Part shown: positions 56,904 to 64,000 of the stretch, piece by piece
Layout of the letters: the number at the start of each line of letters is the position of its first letter
Position numbering within the stretch: position 1 is the first letter of the stretch
DNA from: Rhodanobacter sp.
GTDB lineage: Bacteria > Pseudomonadota > Gammaproteobacteria > Xanthomonadales > Rhodanobacteraceae
Direction of reading: 5' to 3'
DNA: 64,000 nucleotides
Assembly: GCA_024711345.1 (NCBI GenBank)
Contig: JANJTA010000012.1
Coordinates: 62,001-126,000 of the forward strand
Notes under the pieces: generated by a model
Seen by the model: the letters and a program-made list of their open reading frames with translations, nothing else
The model's database searches: none
Told to the model about the DNA's origin: nothing
Program-made: the position numbers and the translations under genes

Positions 56904-58772
56904 TCACCCCAGCAACACCCGATTCATCCGCTGCACGAACGCCGCCGGATCCGGCAGCTGCGCGCCGGCGGAAATCTCCGCTTGCTCCAGCAGCAACATC
57001 GCCAGATCACGGGCCTTGCCTTCGTCGGTTTCGCTCTCGACGCGCTTGAGCAGCGCATGCTGCGGGTTGATCTCCAGCGTGGGCTTGCTCTCGGGCATGT
57101 CCTGCCCCGCCTCACGCAACAGCCGCGCCAGGTGCGGCGCCATTTCGTAATCGGAAAGCGCCAGGCACGACGGCGAGTCGGTGAGGCGGGCGGAAACCTT
57201 TACCTCGCCCACGCGATCGCCGAGCAGTTCCTTCAGCTTCTTCAGCAGCGGCTCGGCTTCTTTCGTCGCTTCCTCCTGCTTCTTCTTGTCCGCCTCGTCC
57301 AGCGGCAGCTCGCCCTTGGCCACGTTCCTGAGCTTCTTGCCTTCGTACTCGCTCAGGCTGCCGATCATCCATTCGTCGATGCGGTCGAACATCAGCAGCA
57401 CTTCGATGCCCTTGGCCTTGAACGCTTCCAGCTGCGGGCTGCCGGCGGCGGCGGCGTAGCTGTCGGCGGTGATGTACCAGATGGCGTCCTGGCCGACCGC
57501 CATGCGGCCGACGTAGTCGTCGAACGAGACGTTCTGCGCGGTGCCCTCGCCCTTGGTGGAGGCGAAACGCAGCAGCTTGGCGATGCGCTCGCGGTTGTTG
57601 GCGTCTTCGCTGATGCCTTCCTTGAGCGTGTTGCCGAACGCCTTGTAGAAGGTGGCGAATTTCTCCGGCTCGTCCTTGGCCAGCTTCTCGATCAGGTCCA
57701 GCACGCGCTTGACGCAGGCGGCCTTGATGCGCTCGAGCTGGCGGTTGTGCTGCAGGATCTCGCGGCTGACGTTGAGCGGCAGGTCGTCGGCGTCGACCAC
57801 GCCGCGCACGAAGCGCAGGTAGTTCGGCAGCAGTTCTTCGGCGGCGTCCATGATGAAGACGCGCTTGATGTAGAGCTTCAGGCCCTTGCGCTCGTCGCGG
57901 CCGCCCATCATCAGATCGAACGGCGGCTGCGAGGGAATGTACAGCAAGGTGGTGAAGCTCTGGCTGCCCTCGACGCGGTTGTGCGTCCACGCCAGCGCGT
58001 CGTTGAAGTCGTGGCCGAGCGACTTGTAGAAGCTCTGGTAGTCCGCGTCGCTGATCTCCGACTTCGGCTTGGTCCACAGCGCCGAGGCGGCGTTGATGGT
58101 CTCGAACTCGTCGGTGGGCTTGTCGTCCTTCTCTTTCGGCATGCGGATCGGGAAGGCGACGTGGTCGGAGTAGCGGGTGATCAGCGCGCGCAGCTGCCAG
58201 CGGCTGAGGAACTCGTCCTCGTCGGCCTTCAAATGCAGGATGACGGAAGTGCCGCGCTCGGCCAGTTCGACCGGCTCCAGCGAGTACTCGCCCTTGCCGT
58301 CGCTCTCCCACTTCACGCCCTCGCCCGCCGGCGCGTCGGCGCGGCGGCTGAGCACGGTGACCTTGTCGGCGACCACGAAGGCGGAATAGAAGCCCACGCC
58401 GAACTGGCCGATCAGCCGCGCGTCGGCCTTCTGCTCGCCCGACATGGCTTCCAGGAAGCGCCGCGTGCCGGAGCTGGCGATGGTGCCGATGTTCGCCACG
58501 ATCTCGTCGCGGCTCATGCCGATGCCGTTGTCGCGCACGGTGACGGTGCGCGCGTCCGGGTCCCAGCTGACGTCGATGCGCAGCTCGCTGTCGCCGGCCA
58601 TCAACTCGGGCTTGGCGATCGACTCGAAGCGCAGCTTGTCGCAGGCGTCGGAGGCGTTGGAGATCAGCTCGCGCAGGAAGATTTCCTTGTGCGAGTACAG
58701 CGAGTGGGTGACCAGGTGCAGGACCTGGGCGACTTCGGCTTCGAACTTGCGGGTTTCGGCGGGGGCGTTCAT
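56904..58772 (-). CDS. htpG: molecular chaperone HtpG (Hsp90)
   Basis: A 622-residue Hsp90. The N-terminal GHKL ATPase carries LRELISNASDACDKLRF, DNGIGMSRDEIVANIG and GQFGVGFYSAF; the middle domain has the conserved Arg loop and NVSREILQHN. It is an ATP-dependent chaperone in the cytoplasm. The start at 58772 (MNAPAETRKFEAEV) is set by homology. htpX, another stress protein, is upstream on the same strand with a repeat between them. Confidence 0.96.
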   Translation of the reverse strand: MNAPAETRKFEAEVAQVLHLVTHSLYSHKEIFLRELISNASDACDKLRFESIAKPELMAGDSELRIDVSWDPDARTVTVRDNGIGMSRDEIVANIGTIASSGTRRFLEAMSGEQKADARLIGQFGVGFYSAFVVADKVTVLSRRADAPAGEGVKWESDGKGEYSLEPVELAERGTSVILHLKADEDEFLSRWQLRALITRYSDHVAFPIRMPKEKDDKPTDEFETINAASALWTKPKSEISDADYQSFYKSLGHDFNDALAWTHNRVEGSQSFTTLLYIPSQPPFDLMMGGRDERKGLKLYIKRVFIMDAAEELLPNYLRFVRGVVDADDLPLNVSREILQHNRQLERIKAACVKRVLDLIEKLAKDEPEKFATFYKAFGNTLKEGISEDANNRERIAKLLRFASTKGEGTAQNVSFDDYVGRMAVGQDAIWYITADSYAAAAGSPQLEAFKAKGIEVLLMFDRIDEWMIGSLSEYEGKKLRNVAKGELPLDEADKKKQEEATKEAEPLLKKLKELLGDRVGEVKVSARLTDSPSCLALSDYEMAPHLARLLREAGQDMPESKPTLEINPQHALLKRVESETDEGKARDLAMLLLEQAEISAGAQLPDPAAFVQRMNRVLLG

Positions 58773-58810
58773 GCGTGGATGTTCCGTTGTTGCGTTGACG
58801 ATGGCGTGAT

Positions 58811-58925
58811 TCCTCCCCCCTGCTGGCAGGGGGAGACTGGGAGGGGGTTGGCTTTTGATCTTAAGCCTTCCAGGCAAGGTCGAAAGCACCCCTCCCCAAC
58901 CCTCCCCTGCCTTGCAGGGGAGGAG
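58811..58925. repeat. CT/GA-rich inverted repeat between htpG and htpX
   Basis: Two small hairpins, CCCCCTG-ctgg-CAGGGGG (about 58815-58832) and CCCCTGC-ctt-GCAGGGG (58904-58920), flank a spacer and their outer GGGAGGGG and CCCCTCCCC arms can pair with each other. It looks like an interspersed repeat or MITE-like element with two arms, similar to tracts in 56780-56845. Confidence 0.55.
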
Positions 58926-58937
58926 CAAAGCGGTGCC

Positions 58938-59831
58938 TCAGCCGGCCCTCTGCAGCGCGGCGATGCGCTCCTCCAGCGGGGGGTGGCTCATGAACAGGCG
59001 CTTGAAGCCGTCGGCCAGCGGGCCGGAGATGCCGAACGCGGCGATGGTCTGCGGCAGCGTGCTCTCGCCGTGATTGGCCTGCAGCCGCTGCAGCGCCGAG
59101 ATCATCGCGCCGCGCCCGGCGAACTGCGCGCCCGCCGCGTCGGCGCGGAACTCGCGCCAGCGCGAGAACGCCATCACGATCATCGAGGCGAACAGGCCGA
59201 ACACCAGCTGCAGCACCATCACCGTCACGAAGTAGCCGATGCCGGTGCCGCCCTCGCGGTCGTCGCGGCCGCCCGACATCCAGCTGTCGACCAGCCGGCC
59301 CACGATGCGCGCGGCGAGGATCACCAGCGTGTTCAGCACGCCCTGGATCAGGGTCAGGGTGACCATGTCGCCGTTCGCCACGTGGCCGATCTCGTGGCCG
59401 AGCACGGCGCCGGCCTGCTCGCGGTTCATCTGCTGCAGCAGGCCGGAGCTGACCGCCACCAGCGAGCTGTTCTTCGTCATGCCGGTGGCGAAGGCATTCA
59501 TCTCCGGCGCATCGTAGATCGCCACCTCCGGCATGCCGATGCCGGCGTTCTGCGCGTGGCGGCGCACGGTGTCGACCAGCCAGCGCTCGGTCTCGTTCTG
59601 CGGCTGCTCGATCACCCGCGCGCCGGTGGACCACTTGGCGATCGTCTTGGACATCGCCAGCGAAATGAAGGCGCCGCCCATGCCGAACACGGCGGCGTAG
59701 GCCAGCAGGCCGCCCATGCCGCCGTAGCCGCGGGCGGCGGCCATCTGGTCGATGCCGAACAGGCGACAGACGATGCTCAGCAGGAGCAGGACGGCAAGGT
59801 TGGTGGCAATGAACAATGCGATGCGACGCAT
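58938..59831 (-). CDS. htpX: membrane metalloprotease HtpX
   Basis: A 297-residue protein with M48 zinc motif HEIGH in GAVLGHEIGHVANGD, N-terminal membrane helices and two more after the active site. MRRIALFIATNLAVLL is the usual start. HtpX degrades misfolded membrane proteins on the cytoplasmic side and works with FtsH. The start is taken at 59831; 17 codons upstream are open but unlike the family. Confidence 0.95.
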   Translation of the reverse strand: MRRIALFIATNLAVLLLLSIVCRLFGIDQMAAARGYGGMGGLLAYAAVFGMGGAFISLAMSKTIAKWSTGARVIEQPQNETERWLVDTVRRHAQNAGIGMPEVAIYDAPEMNAFATGMTKNSSLVAVSSGLLQQMNREQAGAVLGHEIGHVANGDMVTLTLIQGVLNTLVILAARIVGRLVDSWMSGGRDDREGGTGIGYFVTVMVLQLVFGLFASMIVMAFSRWREFRADAAGAQFAGRGAMISALQRLQANHGESTLPQTIAAFGISGPLADGFKRLFMSHPPLEERIAALQRAG

Positions 59832-59960
59832 GGCTGTCTCTCTGTGGCAGTCATGAAGGGAAAGGGAAAAACCGCGGTTCAAGATTCGGGGCGCAAGCGG
59901 CGCCTTTCAAGGGCCGCCGACGCCGCGACCGGGCGCGCCGCGCTCCCCTAGAATGCGCCG

Positions 59961-60827
59961 ATGAACTACCGCGGCCGCTTCGCGCCCTCGCCCACCGGAC
60001 AGCTGCACTTCGGCTCGCTGGTCGCCGCCGTGGGCAGCTGGCTGTGCGCGCGGCATGCCGGCGGCGAGTGGCTGCTGCGGGTGGAAGACATCGACCCGCC
60101 GCGCGAGGTTCCCGGCGCGGCCGCCAGCATCCTCGCCGCGCTGCCGGCATTCGGCCTGGTTGCCGACGCGCCGGCGCTGTTCCAGTCGCAACGCATCGCC
60201 GCCTACGACGCGGCGTTCGAGCAGCTGCGCGCGGCCGGCCAGGTGTTCCCCTGCTGGTGCAGCCGCAGCGAGCTGGCCGGCGCCGGCGGCATCCATCGCG
60301 ACGGCCGCTGCGTCGCGTCGCCGCAGGCAGACCAGGCGCCGGCCTGGCGCTTGCGCGTGCCGGACGTCACCATCGCCTTCGACGATGCGCTGCAAGGCCC
60401 GCAGCGGCAGCACCTGCGCGACGAGGTGGGTGACTTCGTGATCCGCCGGGTCGAGGGTTTCTATTCCTACCAGCTCGCCTGCGTGGTGGACGACGCCTTC
60501 CAGGGCATCACCGAGGTGGTGCGCGGGCGGGACCTGCTCGACTCCACCGCACGACAGATCTGGCTGCAGCGCTGCCTCGGACTGCCCACCCCGACATATC
60601 GCCATCTGCCGCTGGTGCTGGACAGCGAGGGGCGCAAGCTGTCGAAGTCGGAAAGCGCGTTCCCGGTCGACCCGGCCGAACCGATGCCGGCGCTGCGGCG
60701 GGCACTGGCATTCCTGCGCGTGCCAGTGCCGGCCATGGCGGCGGATGCCACCGAGCTGCTGGCGCAGGCGCTGGCCCACTTCGACCCGGCGGATTTGCCG
60801 CATTGCAGCGGTCACTCCTTCGCCTGA
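59961..60827 (+). CDS. gluQRS: glutamyl-Q tRNA(Asp) synthetase
   Basis: A 288-residue short GluRS-like enzyme: class I HIGH-type RFAPSPTGQLHFGSL, the KMSKS-type KLSKS in GRKLSKSESAF, and the CxC-x-C zinc cluster in FPCWCSRSELAG to RC. It lacks the anticodon domain, which is characteristic of GluQRS. It charges the queuosine base of tRNA-Asp with glutamate. Confidence 0.94.
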   Translation: MNYRGRFAPSPTGQLHFGSLVAAVGSWLCARHAGGEWLLRVEDIDPPREVPGAAASILAALPAFGLVADAPALFQSQRIAAYDAAFEQLRAAGQVFPCWCSRSELAGAGGIHRDGRCVASPQADQAPAWRLRVPDVTIAFDDALQGPQRQHLRDEVGDFVIRRVEGFYSYQLACVVDDAFQGITEVVRGRDLLDSTARQIWLQRCLGLPTPTYRHLPLVLDSEGRKLSKSESAFPVDPAEPMPALRRALAFLRVPVPAMAADATELLAQALAHFDPADLPHCSGHSFA

Positions 60828-60942
60828 AACGCTATAAATGCGTGGCGCGCCAACGCCACGCGGCAACGGCTGAAACATGCCGCCGCCACGCTCCGGCGCG
60901 ACAGACAGCTCCCCGCTACACCTGCACAGGAGATTCAAGGAC

Positions 60943-61683
60943 ATGACGCAGCGCACGGCATTGGTCACAGGCGGCACCGGCGGCATCGGCAGCGCGATCG
61001 TTCGCTACCTCGCCGGGCAGGGGCATCGGGTGGCCACCAATTATCGCGACCCGGGCAAGGCCGAAGCGTGGCGCAGGGCGATGGCGGCCGCGGGCATCGA
61101 GGTGTGCATGGTGCCCGGCGACGTCTCCGACCCGGTCGCCTGCGAGGCGATGATCCGTGCGATCGAGCAGCAGTGCGGGCCGGTCGACATCCTGGTCAAC
61201 AACGCCGGCATCACCCGCGACACCACCTTCCACAAGATGAACTACCAGCAGTGGACGGACGTGATCAACACCAACTTGAACGCGTGCTTCAACGTCACCC
61301 GGCCGGTGATCGAAGGCATGCGCGCGCGCAAGTGGGGCCGCATCGTGCAGATCAGCTCGATCAACGGCCAGAAGGGCCAGTACGGCCAGGCCAACTACGC
61401 CGCGGCGAAGGCCGGCATGCACGGCTTCACCATCTCGCTGGCGCAGGAAAACGCCAAGTTCGGCATCACCGTCAACACCGTCTCGCCCGGCTACGTCGGC
61501 ACCGACATGGTGATGGCGGTGCCGGAGGAAGTGCGCGAGAAGATCGTGGCGCAGATCCCGGTGGGCCGCCTCGGCAAGCCGGAGGAAATCGCCCACGCGG
61601 TGGCCTTCTTCACCGGCGAGCAGGCTGCCTGGATCACCGGCGCGAACCTCGCCATCAACGGCGGGCACTACATGGGCTGGTGA
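60943..61683 (+). CDS. phbB: acetoacetyl-CoA reductase PhbB
   Basis: A 246-residue short-chain dehydrogenase: TGGTGGIG near the N-terminus, NNAGI, catalytic Ser in ISSINGQKGQYGQANY with the YxxxK (YAAAK), then SPGYVGTDMV and a terminal GGHYMGW that is typical of PhbB. It reduces acetoacetyl-CoA to (R)-3-hydroxybutyryl-CoA with NADPH for polyhydroxyalkanoate. phbA and phbC are not in the window. FabG is an alternative, though the GGHYMGW end favours PhbB. Confidence 0.9.
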   Translation: MTQRTALVTGGTGGIGSAIVRYLAGQGHRVATNYRDPGKAEAWRRAMAAAGIEVCMVPGDVSDPVACEAMIRAIEQQCGPVDILVNNAGITRDTTFHKMNYQQWTDVINTNLNACFNVTRPVIEGMRARKWGRIVQISSINGQKGQYGQANYAAAKAGMHGFTISLAQENAKFGITVNTVSPGYVGTDMVMAVPEEVREKIVAQIPVGRLGKPEEIAHAVAFFTGEQAAWITGANLAINGGHYMGW

Positions 61684-61800
61684 GGGAGCGGAACGCGTCC
61701 GCGAACGCATGGCAAGTCGGCATGACTTCGCGCGGGTTTGCACCACCGATCACCCCGGCGTATACCCCATGGTCACCCACCCGGTGAAGGGAGATCGCTC

Positions 61801-62724
61801 ATGGTCACGGAACGTGTTTCTGGCACCCGCGCATTGATCCTCGCTGGCCTGGCTCTCGCCGCGACCCTGCCGGCCTGGGGGCAAAGCGGCGCAGCGGCCA
61901 CCGGCACCGCGGCTTCCCCGACGACCCACCTCCCTTCCAGCGACGCGCCCTCCTATGACAGCGACCCAGGCTTCGGCGCCTTGGCGAACGAGGACTTCAC
62001 CAGCCCCGAGAGCGACGCCAGGCCCGGCGTGTATTTTTTCAGGCTCGCCGCCCGCGCCTACGAACAGAAGAACTACCGCCACGCTGTCGACATGTACAAG
62101 GTGGCGGCGTCATGGGCCTACAAGCCGGCCGAATACAACCTCGGGGTGATGTACTACCGCGGCCAGGGCGTGCCGGTGGATCGGCCGCTGGGCGCCGCCT
62201 GGATGGTGCTGGCGGCCGAGCGCAACACGCCGCAGTACGTCGCGGCGCGCGACCTGATGATCACGCCGCTGAGCCAAGCCGAATTCGCCCGGGTCGACAC
62301 CTTGTGGAACGAGCTCAAGCCCACTTACGGCGACGCCACCGCCCTGCATCGGGCCAAGGTGCGTTGGGCCCAGGTGCGCGCCGGCATGACCGGCTCGCGC
62401 ACCGGCGGCAGCACCGGGCCGCTGAAGGTCGGTTCGCGGGGCGGCCCTTCCTCACCGAGGACCGGCAAGAGCATGACGGGCGCGCCCTTGCATACGGACA
62501 CCGCGGGCTTCGAGATCACCAGCGGGCATGACATGCATGGGGTGGTGGCCTACCAGCAGTTCCGCGAGAGCGACAACCCCTACGACCCGAAATTCAAGAC
62601 GGATCCGGTCGGTACCACTTCGGTGGGCGCGCTGATGCCGGTCCCGGCCAGCGAGGGCAAGGACGCTGCGGACAAGGCCCCGGATGCCAACCCGCCCGCC
62701 AAGGACAAGCCGGGCCATCCATAG
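61801..62724 (+). CDS. secreted Sel1-like repeat protein
   Basis: A 307-residue protein: signal peptide (about 1-29, PAWGQS), a disordered Ser/Ala/Pro region, then a Sel1/TPR-like segment AEYNLGVMYYRGQGVPVDRPLGAAWMVLAAERNT. The C-terminal third is low-complexity. GGGAG precedes ATG 61801. Function unknown; Sel1 repeats usually mediate protein-protein contact in the periplasm or envelope. Confidence 0.75.
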   Translation: MVTERVSGTRALILAGLALAATLPAWGQSGAAATGTAASPTTHLPSSDAPSYDSDPGFGALANEDFTSPESDARPGVYFFRLAARAYEQKNYRHAVDMYKVAASWAYKPAEYNLGVMYYRGQGVPVDRPLGAAWMVLAAERNTPQYVAARDLMITPLSQAEFARVDTLWNELKPTYGDATALHRAKVRWAQVRAGMTGSRTGGSTGPLKVGSRGGPSSPRTGKSMTGAPLHTDTAGFEITSGHDMHGVVAYQQFRESDNPYDPKFKTDPVGTTSVGALMPVPASEGKDAADKAPDANPPAKDKPGHP

Positions 62725-62812
62725 CGTTCGTCGCCCGGGCGCGCGAACCGCGCGGCAAGCGTGAGCTGCACCGGTCGTCTCGGCACTCGGGCGCGGGCGC
62801 GCCCGCGCCCGC

Positions 62813-63664
62813 TCACCCCAGCAACTTCTCCAGCACCTTGCCCACCGCCGCGAAGGCGAATGCGCCGGTGACGTGGGTGGCGGCGCCCAGCCCGCCGCCA
62901 CAGGCCAGATTCAGCGCGTCGCCGCCCGGCGGGCGGGTGCCGCAGACCGTGCCGTCGGGTTGCGGGTACTGCACGTTCTGCAGCGAATAGACGGCCGACA
63001 CGCCGAAGTAGCGATCCGGGTTGCGCGGGAAGTTGAAGTCGGCGCGGAGCTTCTTGCGGATCAGGCTGAACATGGCGTCGTGTTCGGTGCGCGAGAGGTC
63101 GCGCACGCGGATCTGGGTGGGGTCGGTGCGTCCGCCAGCCGAACCCACGCTGACGATCGGCAGCTTGCGCCGGCGGCACCAGGCGATGGTTTCGAGCTTC
63201 ACGCGGAACGCATCGCAGGCGTCCAGCACCACGTCGTAGCCGCGGTCGAGCAGCTCGTCCAGCGTGGAGGGCGTGAGGAAACGCTCGACCGCCTCCAGCC
63301 GGATGGTCGGGTTGATCGCATGCGCGCGTGCCGCCATCACGCCCACCTTCGACTTGCCGTACTCGCCGTCCAGCGCGTGCAGCTGGCGGTTGGTGTTGGA
63401 CACGCAGACCTCGTCCGCGTCGATCAGGGTGAGCCGGCCCACGCCGCTGCGCGCCAGCGCCTCGGCCGCCCACGAGCCGACGCCGCCGATGCCGATTACG
63501 CAGACGTGCTTGCCGGCCAGCGTGGCCACGCTGCCGCTGCCGTACAGCCGCTCGACGCCGGCGAAGCGTTCGGCCGGGAACGTCGCCGCGGCGCTGGCAC
63601 TGCCGGGCGGCTGCGTGGTGGTGTCTGCGTGGGTCACCGAGGGAATCCTGCTCAAAGGCGCCAT
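62813..63664 (-). CDS. tcdA: tRNA threonylcarbamoyladenosine dehydratase TcdA (CsdL)
   Basis: A 283-residue E1-like/ThiF-fold ATPase: GSGSVATLAGKHVCVIGIGGVGSWAAEALARSG is the Rossmann loop, DADEVCVSNTNRQ the nucleotide site, and YDVVLDACDAFRVKLETI the catalytic region. It cyclises t6A37 of tRNA to ct6A. The C-terminus carries GGGLGAATHVTGAFAF. It starts at 63664 near a divergent gene at 63738. Confidence 0.92.
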   Translation of the reverse strand: MAPLSRIPSVTHADTTTQPPGSASAAATFPAERFAGVERLYGSGSVATLAGKHVCVIGIGGVGSWAAEALARSGVGRLTLIDADEVCVSNTNRQLHALDGEYGKSKVGVMAARAHAINPTIRLEAVERFLTPSTLDELLDRGYDVVLDACDAFRVKLETIAWCRRRKLPIVSVGSAGGRTDPTQIRVRDLSRTEHDAMFSLIRKKLRADFNFPRNPDRYFGVSAVYSLQNVQYPQPDGTVCGTRPPGGDALNLACGGGLGAATHVTGAFAFAAVGKVLEKLLG

Positions 63665-63737
63665 TTTATCGTGCCCGCGTGGATGCCGTGCGGCGGCGCG
63701 CTATCCTGCGGGTTTACCCACCCAAGGAATCGTAGCG

Positions 63738-64000
63738 ATGCGCGCAGCCCTGATGATCCTGCTTGGCCTGGTGATCGGCGTGATTGGCACGGCCAACGTG
63801 ATGAACGCGCTGGCCGCGCGCAATCCGATGCCGAAGGCGGTGATGGAAACGATGGGCTACCACGTGGGCGAGCTGAAGAACGCGATCAAGGCCAAACAGT
63901 GCGACCCGGTGAAGGTGCAGCATCACCTGGCCCGCCTGGAGTCCACCGCCAGCGACATCACGCCGGTATTCGGCATCGACGAGAAGGCCTTCACCGACGA
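63738..64000 (+). CDS. small membrane-anchored protein, partial (runs off window)
   Basis: The first 87 residues begin MRAALMILLGLVIGVIGTANV, an N-terminal hydrophobic helix, then NALAARNPMPKAVMETMGYHVGELKNAI and CDPVKVQHHLARLE. I recognise this only as a xanthomonad small protein with a helix-rich periplasmic part; a cytochrome c'-like fold is possible, but the heme motif, if any, would be beyond the window. Confidence 0.6.
   Translation, partial: MRAALMILLGLVIGVIGTANVMNALAARNPMPKAVMETMGYHVGELKNAIKAKQCDPVKVQHHLARLESTASDITPVFGIDEKAFTD

Noticed and set aside
56772..59951. 1059-codon plus-strand open frame over htpG and htpX
   Set aside because: Covers two genes antisense; residue content is of the GC-shadow type.

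Overview
The window is GC-rich bacterial DNA that reads as a member of the Xanthomonadales, most likely Rhodanobacteraceae (Rhodanobacter/Dyella/Frateuria type). This is an inference from gene content (an NAD-type isocitrate dehydrogenase, phoBR-ppk-ppx, csrA-alaS-recX-recA, a TPP-riboswitch-controlled TonB receptor with a PnuT permease) and from the style of the intergenic repeats. No rRNA is present and no database was searched.

Layout. 0-11.4 kb is housekeeping: the start of icd, an AhpD-like protein with a glutaredoxin, a BepA-type protease, then phoB-phoR-ppk-ppx (phosphate sensing and polyphosphate), a cyclophilin, lpxH and a methyltransferase. 11.4-12.1 kb holds a 191-bp tandem repeat beside tRNA-Ser(GCT). 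12.1-17.6 kb is csrA, alaS, recX, recA, cinA on the minus strand. 17.8-34.1 kb is an accessory metal region lying between cinA and mutS. It carries an exoribonuclease-like gene, a merR/merC module, a complete cusF-A-B-C efflux operon, a structured leader with small ORFs ahead of an atypical Nramp transporter, an OprB-type porin and a His-tailed DMT permease. Near-identical 23-bp direct repeats lie at its two edges (17,786 and 34,066).

34.2-45.4 kb returns to core genes: mutS, a catalase, two related response regulators flanking hslR, an AEC carrier, and a thiamine locus (APH-fold kinase, TPP riboswitch, TonB receptor, pnuT). 45.4-50.2 kb is a compact minus-strand group that resembles a conflict/defence system: TIR-TM-TPR protein, two small proteins that share a C-terminal TNPxIKNT tail, and a SLOG-TM protein. 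50.5-53.9 kb has envelope genes, a degenerate repeat tract and an Mrr-like nuclease interrupted by an in-frame amber codon. 53.9-56.4 kb is a strikingly AT-rich islet with two overlapping genes, a reverse transcriptase of the unknown-group/DRT/Abi type and a PD-(D/E)XK nuclease. 56.9-64 kb is core again: htpG, htpX, gluQRS, phbB, a Sel1-like protein, tcdA and the start of a small membrane-anchored protein.

Best candidates for something undescribed are (1) the RT plus QxxxY-type nuclease pair, (2) the TIR/SLOG operon with two small tail-sharing proteins, and (3) the cis-regulatory leader plus small ORFs plus SpeD-like protein ahead of an Nramp protein that lacks the usual metal-binding residues.
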